From: Brachionus manjavacas | Taxonomy: Eukaryota; Rotifera; Eurotatoria; Ploima; Brachionidae | Direction: 5' to 3' | Length of the DNA: 64,000 bases | NCBI GenBank assembly: GCA_019054805.1 | Contig: JAHQIY010000008.1 | Location: 3,953,501 to 4,017,500, forward strand | Part shown: positions 43,501-55,997 of the stretch, piece by piece | Position numbering within the stretch: the stretch's first letter is position 1 | Layout: the number at the start of each line of letters is the position of its first letter | Made by a program: the position numbers and the translations under genes | Notes under the pieces: generated by a model | The model's input: only the letters and a program-made list of their open reading frames with translations | Databases searched by the model: none | What the model was told of the DNA's origin: nothing

Positions 43501-46500
43501 TCGAAGTATTCTTTGTCGTGTGAGTCGAAGCGCTTGAGCAGCATGCCCACAACTTCGGCAGCTGGCGCGTGTATCAGCTTAGATGGTTCTTTCATGCAAT
43601 TGATTAGGGATTTGAAAAAATCTAGTCTAGAAATGTCCATCGGGTATTCATAGTTTTCGATTCCATTTGACAGAACAACTCCGAACAGCTGAATACCGGT
43701 GGACAATTTGCGATGATCGTTGCTTGTAAGAAAGTTGTTGACTAGCTCAACTGGCACTTGGATCATGTCGCGCCAACATTCGGTCATTGTTTTGATCAGT
43801 TCGATGTTATTTTTCAAGACAGCTCTGTTCTCATGGTAGCATCGTTTGATCAAAAGTGTAAAGAGTCTGTTTATAAGTTTGGCCTCGGATTGATCGGGCT
43901 TTTGGATAGAGCCCCACGAAAGAAGCATGACCATGAGGTCGAGAGTGAAGCAGTCCATTTGTGCCAAGTCTCGGCAAAGACTTGAATTGACCAAGAACCC
44001 GATCAAAGCTGAATACCAAAATTTACAGTAGGGCTTAAATATGCTCTCTGTGTTGGCGATGGCTCGGATGAGAAAGAGTTTTATGTTCTCATGGGTGTAC
44101 ACATCGAGGATTTTTTTGTGCACAAATGTCATCCATGGCGGCATTTCGTTGGGTAATTGACCATTGTCGTAAATTGGAGTTATTTTGTTGACAACCAGAG
44201 ACTGGAATAAGCTGATTAAGTTGTCCATTGATTCGTGCTGGTTTAGCTCATCCAGTTCTATCTCAACACTTTGTTCCTGTGAGTTCAATTCGTCGTCTGT
44301 GTACGACCGCCTAAAACTTGGAGCTCTGGTCATGCTGGACTGTGAATTGTACGTTTGATTGTAGGAAGAGTGCACTGAAAAGTCGAATACGCTCAGCTCT
44401 TCACTCAGACTGCTAGAGTATAAATTTTGGGTGCTTAAAGAAGATGTCGAGTGCATCGTGCTGATATAGTTGGCATTGCGGCAATTGGTGTCGGCTTTTA
44501 GAACTTTGAATTCATCTCGGATCGAAATGAACTTGGTTTTTCTTTGGGTAAAATTTTCCATTTCCACAGAAAAGTTGTAAGCTTTGCTTTTGTCGATCAA
44601 AGGCTCGAACACAAATTCATTCTTGTTCGGATCATCTTTGAATAAAAAGGCCAGATAGAGTTTGGGCTCAGTTTGAGTTCGAATAAAAAGTGAAATTAGG
44701 CAATTGTATGCAGAACAGTGCAAAATTCGCTCTAGGTCTTTGTTGGCTTCTATTTTTGCCGAGTCTTGTCCGGCATTAAAATTCACGTATTCGTTCATGT
44801 GCTTACGCGATTTACGCAGGACTTCTTTGGTCAACTCTTTGCCATCTTTTACACAACCTTTTTTTTTCAAAATAAATTAAATAATTCTCAAAATTAATGA
44901 AAAAATTTACAGTACTGCTATTATTTTCTATTTTTCAGTAATTTTACGTTGTTTCACGTAAAATTACGCAAAATTTTTGTAAAAAGTAAAAATTCCAAAA
45001 AATACTACTTTTTTGAGAATTTTGACATTTTTTGACTTTTTTTAAATTTTTTTAAATTTTTTGGGCCTATATTCGGAAAAAAAAATTTTTTTTCACGTAA
45101 TTTTACGTGAAATTTTATTTGAAATGGCAATTTCAAAGTAAAAAAAAATTAAATTTTGTACAAATTTAAAAAAAGTAAATTTTAAACAATAGACAAAAAC
45201 TCAAAAATGGGATAAAAATCGGGAGACTTTGGGGCAGACTAAATCTTTATTTATAAGAAATGACCCAAATATTAACGCCACAGATTAATTACTAAAAAGC
45301 TTCTACTTTAAAATTTTTAAAGATTTTTAAGAGCAAAATGGATGCAGAATTCTTACGGGAGATATTATCAGATTATTTATTACAATTTGGGGCTTCGAAC
45401 TACGATTTAGACTTTAAACTAGACCAGGACAACGACCCAAAGCATCGTTCTTTAATGTGCACTACTTTTTTAAATCTAAACAATATTTTTTGGATAAATT
45501 GCTTTTTATTAATTAATCTTTGGCGATAATATTTGAGTCATTTCTTTTAAATAAAGGTTTAATCAGCCCCAAAGTCTCCCGATTTAAATCCCATTGAACT
45601 TATGTGGGACGAGTTAAAACAGCATGTTAGGAAGAAAATGATTTTATCCGAAGTTGATGCCGAAATGGCGGTCAAAGATTTCGAAAAAATTTAATGAAAG
45701 AAAAACTGCAAAATTATATAAATCATTTAAAAAAGTTTTTTTTAGTTTTAATTTTCAATTTAATCTTTAAAAAAAATAAATAAATTATGGTAATTAAAGT
45801 GGTTATAGAAAAAAATGGAGATTAGTCGAATCATTGAATTAAATTGGGATCTGTACAATTGAACATGTTTTAATTTTAGATTTTGTTTATTGTTTAAAAT
45901 TTACTTTTTTAAAATTTGTTCAAAATTTACTTTTTATTACTTTTTTTTAACTTTATATTACCATTTTCAAATACAATTTCACGTAAAATTACGTGAAAAA
46001 AAGAAATTTTTTTACCGATTTTAGGCCCAAAAAATTTCAAAATTCTCAAAAAAAGGAGTATTTTTTGGAATTTATACGTTTTACAAATATTATTTCCAGT
46101 AATTTTACTTGAAACAACGTAAAATTACGTAAAAACAGAAAATCATAGCAATACTGTAAAAGGAAATTTTTGAATAGGAACCTTTTGAATTGTAAAAAAA
46201 AATTGAAAAAAAAACAGCGATTTGATTTAATTTTTTTTATTAACATGTCCAAAAAAAATATAAAAATTAATGATTTTTTTGTTAATTGTTTTATTTATGA
46301 TAAAATTAATAATTAAAATAAATTGTTTTATTTACCACACCATTCAATTTTGATTAAAATCTTTTTTAAATTGTTAACTTTACAATTCTTTATAAAATTC
46401 CAAAATGATCGTTTTTGAAATTGGCCAAATACTAGACTTAAATAAATAAACAAAAGAAGAGACTTAACTTGCCAAAAAATGCTCTTAAGATACTGAAGAA

Positions 46501-49500
46501 ATGAACATTTATTTTAAAATATTCTTTTTCAAATGGGTCGAAAGCTTGTTATTTACTGAACCAGTCTAACAGAAGATTTAAAATTAAAAATTATTCAGGA
46601 TTTGATTTCAAGATTGCTAACCGAATTCTTGTCAAATTCATAGAGATTGTGAAATGTGAAAACTTAGTACAATTGCGACAGTACAAAAATAAAAAACTGA
46701 AATATACCTTCGCAAAAATTGCAAGTGAAATATTTTTTTTTCATTTTGATGCAAAAATTTAAAAGAATTTATATCTAAAAAAAATAAAAACATCTAATTT
46801 ATTTTAAACATTTTTCGACTTTTGGATTTTTTAATAATTATTCAATTTGAATTAAAATCTAAAATTTGCTCTCAATTAAAGTAGTGCTTTTTAGAAATAA
46901 AACTAAAAAATCAGTATAAAAAAAGTAGACAAGAAGCAAGTTCAAAAATAAGTTTTATAATAGGAGCTTTAAAAAAAGCATAGTAAATAATAATTACAAT
47001 GATACTTATTTTAAAATCTAAAGTTTTCACAATATTTTTTTTTAATATAATTTTTTCGAATCAATTTTTTTATTTAGTAATTTTGAGAGATAATTTTAAA
47101 TTTAAATTTTTTTTTTCTAAAATCGATTGATCTAAGCCAGTTGAAAAACCAGGATTTAAAAATTTTAAGACTAATTATTAAAAAAGAAAATCTTACCAAA
47201 TTTAACAGTTTCATAGGCCATACAAATCTTGGCATTGGAAAAAAAAATTTCGTCTTTGTGCAACCTCTTGTAGGCCAACTCGATCAATAGGAATACACAT
47301 TTTTTATTCATACACATCATTTCAAAGACTGGCTCATTTAAATTCCAATTTAGAACTTCAACCAGACTGACAATATTTGCACTCATAAAATCGATGAATA
47401 CCGGCTTGTCGCAATTTTTCAAAAAGATAAATATAACCTTTTCAAAAAGCAAAAATTTGCGCTCATCATCCGAACTCTGAAAATTGGACCAATTTTGCTT
47501 AACTATTTCCATTTGTTTTTCTGAGCTCAATCTTTTAATAAACCTTTCCAAAGACTCTCTAAATTGGTTTTCACATAGATGCTCTTTTTCACGGCACACA
47601 ACTCCGATCAAAAGAGACAACATGTCCAAGTTTTGACTAAGTTCCAGGCAAACCAGCAGTTTGTAAACAACATTGAGATAATCTTTATAAATGTCGTCGG
47701 ATTTGGCCAGATCTTGACTTCGCAATGGCAACTGTGACATAAATTGCGACAACGATACCTTAAACTTTGGCGAATTCGTAAAGAAATGCAGCAAATCTAA
47801 CACTTTGGCTTTAAAATTGAGCATAGATCTATCATCTGTCAAAAATTCAAAATACATTTGAAAGACTTTGTCATTTTTTAGCTGAGGCGATTCAATCATC
47901 AAACACTTGGTTAGCAGACTGATCATCAGAATTCTAAATTGTAACTCAAATGACCAATATGGCTCGAATTTTGACCAGCTATCGAACAGCTTCAATACTA
48001 ACTTTTGACCATTTGTCTTACGTAAATGCTTATCCATTGCTATAAATTCGACAAAATTAATCAAAAATTGAAGGATTTTTGAAAATTTTGAACTCAATTT
48101 TGATAACAAAAAATCTAAAATGTCACTGTAAAAATTAAGGCATTGAGTAAAAATTTCAGCTCTAAAATAAGACAGAGCGGCATTGGCACTTTGTTCCTCT
48201 AGGTAATCTTCGAGAATTTTGGTCAAAAAATTCCGATTTATACTCAAACAAAGACTGAATAGTTTTCTCTTAGCCTCGGTGGTAGTCTGACTTTCAGTTT
48301 CTTCTTGGCTCAAATCAAACACAAACTTGGACATGTCAGTTGTTATTTTGAATATTTTAAAATCGCTCAGTATCTCATAGCCAGCGATTGTTTGACTCAG
48401 ACTGATCCAGTCTATGTCTTTTAGGACCAAAAAGTCCAAATTAAGCTCTTTGTGGTCCAAAATGATTTGTTGACACTGTTGGCGAAATTTGTTCTGCTTG
48501 TCGGCTGGCAAATTTTGGATAACTATTTTGTAAAATTGGCGAATTTTAGGACTCAAATTGGAGAATATTTCCAAATTTTTGAGACTAAAGCCCAAACTGG
48601 TTGGGTTTAAAGTCATGTTGATCACAAGACTAAATAGTTTATTGTTCCATAGACTCACGGGTATCACATCTAGGCTTTCTTTTGAATAATTGGCAAATAT
48701 TGTCTCCAAAAAATCCATCAACCGAATCATCACTGTACACTTGAGTCCATTGTATTCGTCAATTTCATTCGGAGAGAACAAAATATTAGCTTCGGTGTAG
48801 TTGTGTGACAAAAAATTTTCCAGACTAAATGATGCAACCTTGTCCAAAAAAATCTCAATACTTGACCAAATACAGCTTTTTTTAGTTGAAAAAAGACTCT
48901 TTGGACTCAAAAGTCGCTGTCCAAATATCCAAGTGTAGCAGTCAAGCGGTGCATTGAGTAATTTAAGCCATGTTATAAGCAGGCTAAATTGGAATTTAGG
49001 CCCAGTTAAGTCCAGAAATGATCGATAAGTGGACAAAGAAGTTTTTAAAATTTCTTTGCCCAGAGTGGAGCCTTCAAAACGAGCTAAAAAATACATTTCT
49101 GACTCATTCACAAGTCTAATGTTAAAATAGTCTTTGATATCTTTGACTCCAGAAATGTTAGGAGCCAATTTATGGCTAAGCTCCATTGCTTTGTGCCTGC
49201 ACTCGGTCTCGATCCTTCCGCACTGTCTCATAAGCCATCTGACCGCCACTTCGAGCACTGGTTCAGACCAGCCCGGTGGTTTCACTCGTTTCGGATCAAT
49301 TTGGTTCAAAATGTCCGACTTGAACTTGATTATTCTCTCGACATGGTCAAGGCCTAGCTTACACTGTTCCTGGGTGCCGAACATTTTGTCATCATTTTCG
49401 CTCATGGCAAGACTCTCGATTAGATAGAACAAAATTTCAAATATGTGCCGATTGACTATTGACTCTTCCTCGCGAAAAATGGTGTACACTGAATTCCAGG

Positions 49501-52500
49501 CCAAGCAGGCGCCTAGTCTTTTGTTAGCGTTCGGATGAGTCAAAAAATTAAAAATCCTCTTCAGAATTGACTTGGCATTTACTGGTGTAGGAGCTGAATT
49601 TTCTTGTTTGGACAATGGCGTATGTTTGATGGACCATTTTAGAAATTCTTTCAAACAATTGGCACTAAAGTCTCTCAGGGCCGCATTTTTTTCGTCCACC
49701 AAACTTTCCATTATACAACCCAAGAGCTGAATTGTGTCCGATGATTCGTACTTTCGATTACCCGTGAACCAATGTATCATTTGCATTACCAATGGTTGGA
49801 ACAGATTCCTAACAAAATGGTCCGTGTCACAGCTTAGACCAAACAAACAAGGATAAAGTCGGTGGTAAATCTTTGTCATCTGATACGACTGGGAGTAGCC
49901 TTCGGGCTCGGAAACACTTTTTCCAATCGTGTAAATCACCAATGCATGCAGAAGTTCACACGCGTTTATTTTTGTCTGCCGACTGGGGCTATTCTGCGCC
50001 AAATGAATGACTCGAGGAAGAAATCTGTCAAAATAAATGGCTGGCTTTATGTCGGTAAAGGGCACGTAAAATTTGAGATGCTGCACTGTGTCCCAAGAGG
50101 TAACGTCCTCGTTGTCAATTAGATGAACCGAGTGGCTCATGTCTGCTGACAATTGACCTAAAATTTTCAATATTTTAAGCTGTATTTGTTCGTACACATC
50201 AAAATTGAGACTATTTTTGTCAAAAAGTTTAACTGGTAATTTTTTTCTTCCATGGCCTTTGTAGCTTAAATTTAGCAGGATGACTTTTTCGTCCGAATCG
50301 AGATCACTTTTGTTTGAGCTTGCTTGAAGATAATTCTCGAATTTGGTCAAAATTGAGGGAAAATAGGGCTTTATGAGTTGAGAGGGTATACTTTTAAGCC
50401 AGTACTCCAAAGAGTTGAGTGCATCTTCGGCCAACTTTAAATAATTAACGCCAAGATCTAACGCTTTGTTCAAACAATGGAAAGAGTGGTCCATGGTAAC
50501 TATTACAAATTCTTTTGGTAAGGATAGAAAAAATTCCAAACAAGACACTAAGAGTTCGTCTTTGAACTGCTTCATACGGATGGAGACTTCGAGGAGATAC
50601 TTTTTGAACAAATGAAAACAATTGACTCTCTCGTATTCGGAAATGGTCGAAGAGTACATTGATGAATCTGGATCATCACAATCTTCTATAAGTATTACAT
50701 CTGAATCATTTGAGGTATTTAAGTTCGTTTGAATTGAATCAATTTTCTAGTTTAAAAATAATCAATTAATAATTAATTATTCTTTAAAAAAAAATAAGGC
50801 ATTGTGAATTTCGGAACAAAAAAGAAAAGCAAAAATTTAAAATTGAAATAAATTTTTTAGTTTAAGTCTAAAACTTGTTCTGCAAAATGTATCAGTTGAT
50901 GCAAAAGTTGTATCAGCCAAATTTTGTCTATGCAAAATCTCTGCAATTCTGCAAAATAATATTTTCCTTAGAAAATTATTAAAATTATTTGCAGAAATAT
51001 AATTTTGGGTGATACAAACTTTGTATCAGCTGGTGCATTTTGCAGAACAAGTCTTAGACTTAAACTAAAAATTTTATTTCAATTTTAAATTTTTGTTTTT
51101 GTTTTTTGCTCCAAAATTCACAATGCCAAAAAGTAAATGATACAGTGTTTCTACAAAAAGCCTAGAATTGGTAAAATTAGGCTATTTTACTTTATTTTTA
51201 GTAAGCTTACGTAACCTCATGTTAATCAATCGGTAAGGATTACATTAGCTTACTCTTAAGAAATCTTTAGCAAAATCATTCCAAAATGTTTACGGTCAAA
51301 AAAAATTAAAATAGTTTTTTTTTTTAATTTTGAAGTGGTTCTTGCTGCGACACCCAGTGTGTAGAAAATCTAAGTTCATTGGCTGTAGCAGCCGATCCCA
51401 TTGAGTCTATGTAAAGCCGCCTTGAAACCCTCTGTTGACTAAAGTTTACCACATTTAATGGTAATTTACTCCAATGGAGAGCTAGCGACATGTCATGTCT
51501 AGCGCTTACCGCAGCTGCAAAATCATTCCTAATTTGAGCATTCTCTCTGTACTCTGATGCTGTTCCCTCTTAATGTCGCGGAAGTGCCCTTTTTTTCCAA
51601 AATATTCACTCAATCTTTGAAATTTACTTCTCTTTCCCTCACCCTCATTTCATAGGACATGCTTCTCAGCGACAAGGGGATCTTTGTTATCCGCCATTGG
51701 ACCTTCTCTAACGAATTCACATCCCTTTTCATACTTGGATTTAACACCTGAACTTTGAAGTCTAGGTGAGGTCTCACCATGGATATATACAATCTTATCC
51801 ACAACTTTTCCTCTCTACTTGTAAGCGTTCGCTTTAGCACACGCACTTTTAACTTTAAGGGTCCTCTTAAAGTCTAATGAGACCATCATTCCCAGATCTA
51901 TGGTTGTCTATGGCACTCTTTGGTTGTCAGTACGACATTCCAGCTGCGCTAACCACTTTTTTCAAAATACTTATGTCTTGCATTTAGTCTGCCGAAATGC
52001 ATCACCTTTCAATTCGCTGATTTCTCTTTCTCAAAAAGTGTTCGAACAACTTAACTATTTTCTCGGTTATCCCATAACTGGCAATAATAATTGTCCCTAT
52101 TCTATTCAAGTGGATAATGGGGAGGTGCTCATCTTATTTTCATGTACCTTTTTGAGCAACGGCTCCGATCTGACACAGAGGCTACTGCATCGAGATGATC
52201 ATCTACACCGCAATTGTTACCCAGCGAAACTGGTCCCCCTATTTTAATGATGAAAGAGATCAAAACATTCGCCCCGTATTGCAGAGATATTTTGAAGATT
52301 TTTTTTACCCTAAGCGGGTTTTGAACCCTCGATCCTCTGCTTGCATAACTAACACGCAAACCATTCGGCTATACCGGCTACCATAACCGACAACAGAGTG
52401 CAAAAAATTCATTAAAAAAATTGAATAACTTTTTTTACACTTTCTTTTACTGAATTTCACAAAATATTACTAAATATTACTCAGTATTGTCTCAGTTTTG

Positions 52501-55500
52501 TTTTGTTCAGATCTAACTATATCAACTAATTTATAAATCAAAGAGTGATTATCAACATATTTTAAAAAATAAGAATTAATTTCAACTCTTCTTATAATAA
52601 ATTATTTGTTATATAACAAAATTTGTTATTTTTGATAAGCAATATTTACTAAAAAATTAAAAATTATCTTCTAAATAATTTAAATTTAAAATAATTTTTA
52701 GCAGTCTCCTGTTTTGATTTATTATTTAATAAAAAATAATTAGATTTTTTTACTTGAATTCGCGGTCTCGGGGTCATTTTATTCAATCAATTTTAAAATA
52801 TAATCTTGAAATTAAAAAAACTAGAAAACTAGAATAATTTATTTAAAAAATTGTAATCAAGTCTTTTCAGATACTTAAGATAATAAAAATGTTAGAAATG
52901 AAAGGTGCTACATTTTAATTGTCTTTTTTTTTAATTTTTAATTTTTTTTTCATGGTCGATTTTCAAAGTTAAATATTTTCTTTAATATTGACCCTAAAAA
53001 GTGTATTATTCTAATGTTGACATTTTTACTTTCAAATCGCTTAAAGTGTTCCAAAGTTAGCTAACTTTTTGATCCTGGAATTTTTTTATATATTAATGTA
53101 ACAAAAAGATTTAATATACGTTTACGTTGAAAAACGAATAGTTATGTAAGCGCAAACTTACCTAATTAAATGTAATTTTACGCATAGCTATTTAAAACCA
53201 ACGTGGCGAAGCAATGATGCATTCCAGTTAGTCACTTGAATTTTTTTTTGATTATCATATAAAATTTTTTAGTTTAATAATTACAAGTGAATTAAAATAT
53301 TCAAATTTCGGAAAAAAATGATTCAATATTTTTCTATTTTATTTAGTTAAAATTAATAAGTTGAAAACAATTTTTTCTTTAATCTTAAATCAAATTAGAA
53401 TGATTTTTTAATAGAAACTTTTCGTCTATCAATATCATTAATAAAGCCCTCAAAAGAGGGATAAAATTTAATAATTAAGATAAAATTTTAAATGTGCTCC
53501 TTAATTTAAAAAAAAAATTCTTCATTTCAAAGTGATATAATAAATATTCAAAAATTAATTTTCTTTAAATAATAAGTCAAAATATCCGAAATCTTAACAA
53601 AGAATAAACTTTTTAAAATTCTACTTTTTTAAACTCTAAACCTTGTTTAATTAAAAATTTAATATTTACATTAAAATATCCAATTTTAACAGCCATTTTC
53701 ATTATCAAAGTTGCTAGTTTATAAAATCCGCTAATAAGGCAATGACTAGTTGAAAGCAAAATGATTTCTTTTGACAGCTGAAAAAGCCACTTTTCGAAAA
53801 GATCAAAGTTTCTATTCATCAATAGTTCTCTTTTAGAAAAACAATAAAATAAATAACAAAATTGATTTTTTAAATTTAAATTACTTTGTAAAATCGACCA
53901 GATTGATGAAAATTTCAAAATCTCTCGGCTTTTGGGGTTTCAGGCCATTTATGGGATCAGACGAAACACCCAAATCACTTTGATTCTTGTCTATATTTTC
54001 TTGCTCACCTTCATTTACCTCACTACCGTCATTCTTGACTGCTGCTAGATCCAATTTATTCATTATTTTAATAATTGATTCTATATATTCATTATAGATA
54101 ATCTCGACAATCTTTTTTTTGTCATCTAAATTCTCTGATTTTAAATCAGAAAATTCATGTAAGCCCAAAAAATTCGACCATAACATAGCATAATCAAGAC
54201 TTGTGGTAACTATGATACTACTCATTGGCTCATTGCTTTCATTGCTGGTATCCTCTTGGTTAACTGAGTACAATGTTTTGTAGGAAAAAATTCTGATCAA
54301 AGAGTGATAAATTATTCGAGAAATGAACTCCTCTGAAAAATTAGTCCGCTGCATTGCCAAAAATAAAGAAGCGATCGCCAAGCTGATTTGGTTATTGTAT
54401 CGCTTGACCAATTTTGGATAGCAATCGATGGCCAAAATTACCAATTTCTCCATTGTATTCAAACTGCCCTCGGAAAAAGAATCTATTTGTGAACAAACAC
54501 ATGAAAGTGACTCAATAAATGATGATAGTTGGAAAATTTTTTCATCATAAATTTCATTATTTTGTGCCGAGTCAGCACTTAAAAAATTTCTATCACATAT
54601 ATCAATAATTATGTTCAACATTAGCTTCATATCTTTGGTCTCCATTAATTCTCGACAAGGCTATTAGAAATTTTTTAGGCGAATTTTTTTTTTAATTTTA
54701 ATAAATACCCCAGCAAAAGCACCATAGCCTTTGATGGAAATGACCATTTCTTTTATGTCCTTATTTCCATCAGTCAAATTTTTATAAAATTTTTGAATAA
54801 AATATTTGAAAATCAAACGACATTTATCTGTTTCTGTACTGCTTTTTATTCTAATCATTTCTGCCAAACTTTTGTAGTAAGAATCCAAGGCCAAATAGGC
54901 CAATTTTTTCATCTCATAATTTTTATGCTCCGACCACTGGGATATGCGGTCAAAAATTTCCTTGTAATCTGAATAGATTAGTTCGTCGAATTGCCTACAA
55001 TGTTTTATTAGAATATTCAGAGCCGATTTTGGCACAGCATAGCGACTTAAGTCATCAGAACTGCTCAATAGGCAAAGTTTAATGAAATTAAATACTGTTC
55101 GTAAATGATCTGTGGATTCGCAAAGAGAAAAATTGTGAAGATAACTATTTAAGCCATCTAAAGCTCCTGCTATCACACTCAGGTCTGATTTACGAAATTT
55201 GGCATTTATCTTTAAACAGAATTAAATTTTTAAAATAAAAATTAATTAAAATTTTTAAATACTTCATTTTTAAGAGTATTTAAAAAAAGTTCTAAACATT
55301 TGTTTGACTTGGACGAAATCACTTCCGGATGGTACCAACAAATTTTACCCAATATTGAAAGAATATTTGCTTTAACTAACAAAAAAATGTTTCTAATTAG
55401 AATATTTTTTTGAGAACATTACTTGTAGAAGAAAGCTTTGATTGATTTGCCAATGATAGAAAGTAGTCGTCAGCAAGCTTAGGTATGTTCATTTTAGCCG

Positions 55501-55997
55501 TAATTTCGTATTCTCCTTTTGTCAATTCCAAAATCTAGAAAAAAAATTAATTTTTTTTAAATTTTAGTCTATACTAACTTTTGATATAATAGAAAAAGTA
55601 GCACATCTGACATCTGAATATTTGTCTGAACTAAACAAAAGCATGCAAGTATCTTTTATATCAGGTGAAAATGGCAGAATTTTTTTTTCTGCTGAAGTGA
55701 TAAATTTTTCCAAAAATTGTAACAGATCAACTTTGCATCCTCGAAACTGACAAACAAAATTAATAAATTTTTTTTTTAATTTTTCAATACCTCATCTCTA
55801 GTGATTGTTTTTCGCAAAAAAGTTAATAAATTTTTTTCACGTTTCAAGAACAAAGACAAACAAAACGTTATTGTTTGGGGGTTTAAATTTTCTCCACATA
55901 AGTAAACGATATCTAGGACAATGGACTTGGCAGCATCCACATTTGAATTGCTCAATGAATCAAACAAATTTTGGATATGCTTTTCCAAATCGTTCAT
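31564..55997 (-). CDS. PRKDC: DNA-dependent protein kinase catalytic subunit
   Basis: PI3K-related kinase that binds DNA ends with Ku in non-homologous end joining. Fifteen exons in one consistent frame, about 4085 aa (human 4128): 55791-55997, 55579-55746, 55423-55534, 55263-55375, 54709-55209, 53885-54660, 53625-53829, 47197-50746, 42618-44857, 38619-39905, 36511-37365, 34671-34788, 33791-34624, 32966-33033, 31564-32787. HEAT-repeat part: MKQFKDELLVSCLEFFLSLP, RQTKINACELLHALVIY, RDFSANCLKEFLKWSIK. Middle: LRATQQ and DWLTQSS near the human ABCDE phosphorylation cluster, and GDFPDIQIKHSELIAP. FAT part: ARTRFPRLLQIIELYP. Kinase domain: RRPKCITIRGDD, CGEDQRQDQRVE, GDRHLSN (codons at 32212-32223) and DFG (32155-32163), all intact, then the FATC end EEQVKCIIDQSTDTNILGRT with a W-x-G-W tail. 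The start ATG is at 55997, 157 bp from the divergent RBBP6-like start. The longest introns are filled with mobile DNA. Confidence 0.96.
32825..32941. mobile_element. hAT-like MITE, copy 2, in PRKDC intron 14 (117 bp)
   Basis: Termini CAGAGTTGTTTAAAAGTCCC and GTGACTTTTAAACAACTCTG match copy 1 at 10260-10708. A perfect 8-bp target duplication ATTTTAAT lies at 32817-32824 and 32942-32949. Internally deleted relative to copy 1. Confidence 0.93.
34850..35480. repeat. Degenerate TGACAAA-type inverted repeat in PRKDC intron 11
   Basis: Starts around ACATTAGATGACAAATAAACTAATTTCAGGGGTGACAAATTTAAC and ends with TTTATTTCAGTCAAAAATCATTAAATAGTCAG. It resembles the 7160-7800 repeat. Weak, eroded inverted structure. 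Confidence 0.3.
35927..36187. repeat. 260-bp repeat, copy in PRKDC intron 11
   Basis: Begins GGCCCTTAAAAACGGAATTC and ends TTTGGCCATCAGTTCTATT. A nearly identical copy in the same orientation is at 37950-38208 in intron 10; a diverged relative is near 1741-2000. Confidence 0.85.
37950..38208. repeat. 260-bp repeat, copy in PRKDC intron 10
   Basis: Near-identical to 35927-36187, with only a few substitutions visible by eye. Beyond 38208 the match to the first copy ends, but similarity to the 1900-2100 repeat continues to about 38400. Confidence 0.85.
40013..40895 (+). mobile_element. Non-LTR retrotransposon 3' end, interrupted by a foldback element
   Basis: Removing 40041-40850 and one copy of the 8-bp duplication restores GAAGGAGCTCTAACTCGGTACA followed by an AAATAAATAAATAAA tail, which matches the 3' end at 1545-1590. 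It lies in PRKDC intron 9. Confidence 0.75.
40041..40850. mobile_element. Foldback DNA element with 8-bp target duplication
   Basis: 810 bp with arms of about 260 bp. Left end GGGTCCTACTAAAACACTGACC; right end, as reverse complement, AGGTCCTACTTAAACACTAACC. The target duplication GCTCTAAC is perfect at 40033-40040 and 40851-40858. The 8-bp duplication suggests a hAT or other 8-bp-duplicating superfamily. No transposase. The central part (about 40470-40550) is rich in TTACGTAA and AAACGAAATTTTACG palindromes. The 60-codon frame at 40482-40664 lies wholly inside and is not a gene. Confidence 0.9.
41892..41935. repeat. Hairpin, 18-bp stem, in PRKDC intron 9
   Basis: CAAACCGACTAAGTGTTT (41892-41909) pairs with AAACATTTAGTCGGTTTG (41918-41935), with one mismatch and an 8-nt loop. 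A 14-bp sequence AAGGTATGCTACAA just before it recurs at 41416-41429. Confidence 0.6.
44910..46156 (+). mobile_element. Tc1-like element, degenerate, with very long inverted repeats, in PRKDC intron 8
   Basis: TA duplications at 44908-44909 and 46157-46158 flank CAGTACTGCTATTATTTTC (left) and, in reverse complement, CAGTATTGCTATGATTTTC (right). The plus-strand remnant of the transposase C-terminal half reads DFKLDQDNDPKHRSLMCTTF (45400-45470; second catalytic aspartate block) and, after a frameshift, SAPKSPDLNPIELMWDELKQHV (45565-45630; third acidic residue). The N-terminal DNA-binding part is absent. The left arm also contains an inverted copy of the SPDLNPIE-coding segment (45209-45280 against 45521-45600), so the element is an imperfect palindrome. 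Confidence 0.92.
50798..51127. mobile_element. Foldback MITE in PRKDC intron 7 (330 bp)
   Basis: Almost perfect palindrome with arms of about 130-150 bp. Left starts GGCATTGTGAATTTCGGAAC; the right end in reverse complement starts GGCATTGTGAATTTTGGAGC. The flanking AAAAAATAA and AAAAAGTAA may be an imperfect 9-bp target duplication. No coding capacity. Confidence 0.8.
51340..52040 (-). mobile_element. Non-LTR retrotransposon fossil in PRKDC intron 7
   Basis: Minus strand, with frameshifts: KVMHFGRLNARHKYFEK (about 52000-51950), DLGIMVSLDFKRTLK, SREEKLWIRLYISMVRPHLDF (about 51810-51750) and EKVQWRITKIPLSLRSMSYE, then a decayed C terminus to about 51340. The block order is that of CR1/L2-type reverse transcriptases. 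Confidence 0.8.
52306..52384 (-). repeat. tRNA-derived SINE head or tRNA pseudogene
   Basis: Minus strand shows a pol III A box TAGCCGAATGG (52361-52371) and a B box GGTTCAAAACC (52317-52327) at tRNA-like spacing. The acceptor-stem halves do not pair (5' GCCGGTA against 3' TTAGGGT), so it is not a working tRNA. More likely the head of a SINE whose body runs toward 52210. Confidence 0.6.

Noticed and set aside
52306-52384. Functional tRNA gene on the minus strand
   Set aside because: A and B boxes are present, but the acceptor stem does not pair and the T stem has a mismatch; more like a SINE head or pseudogene.
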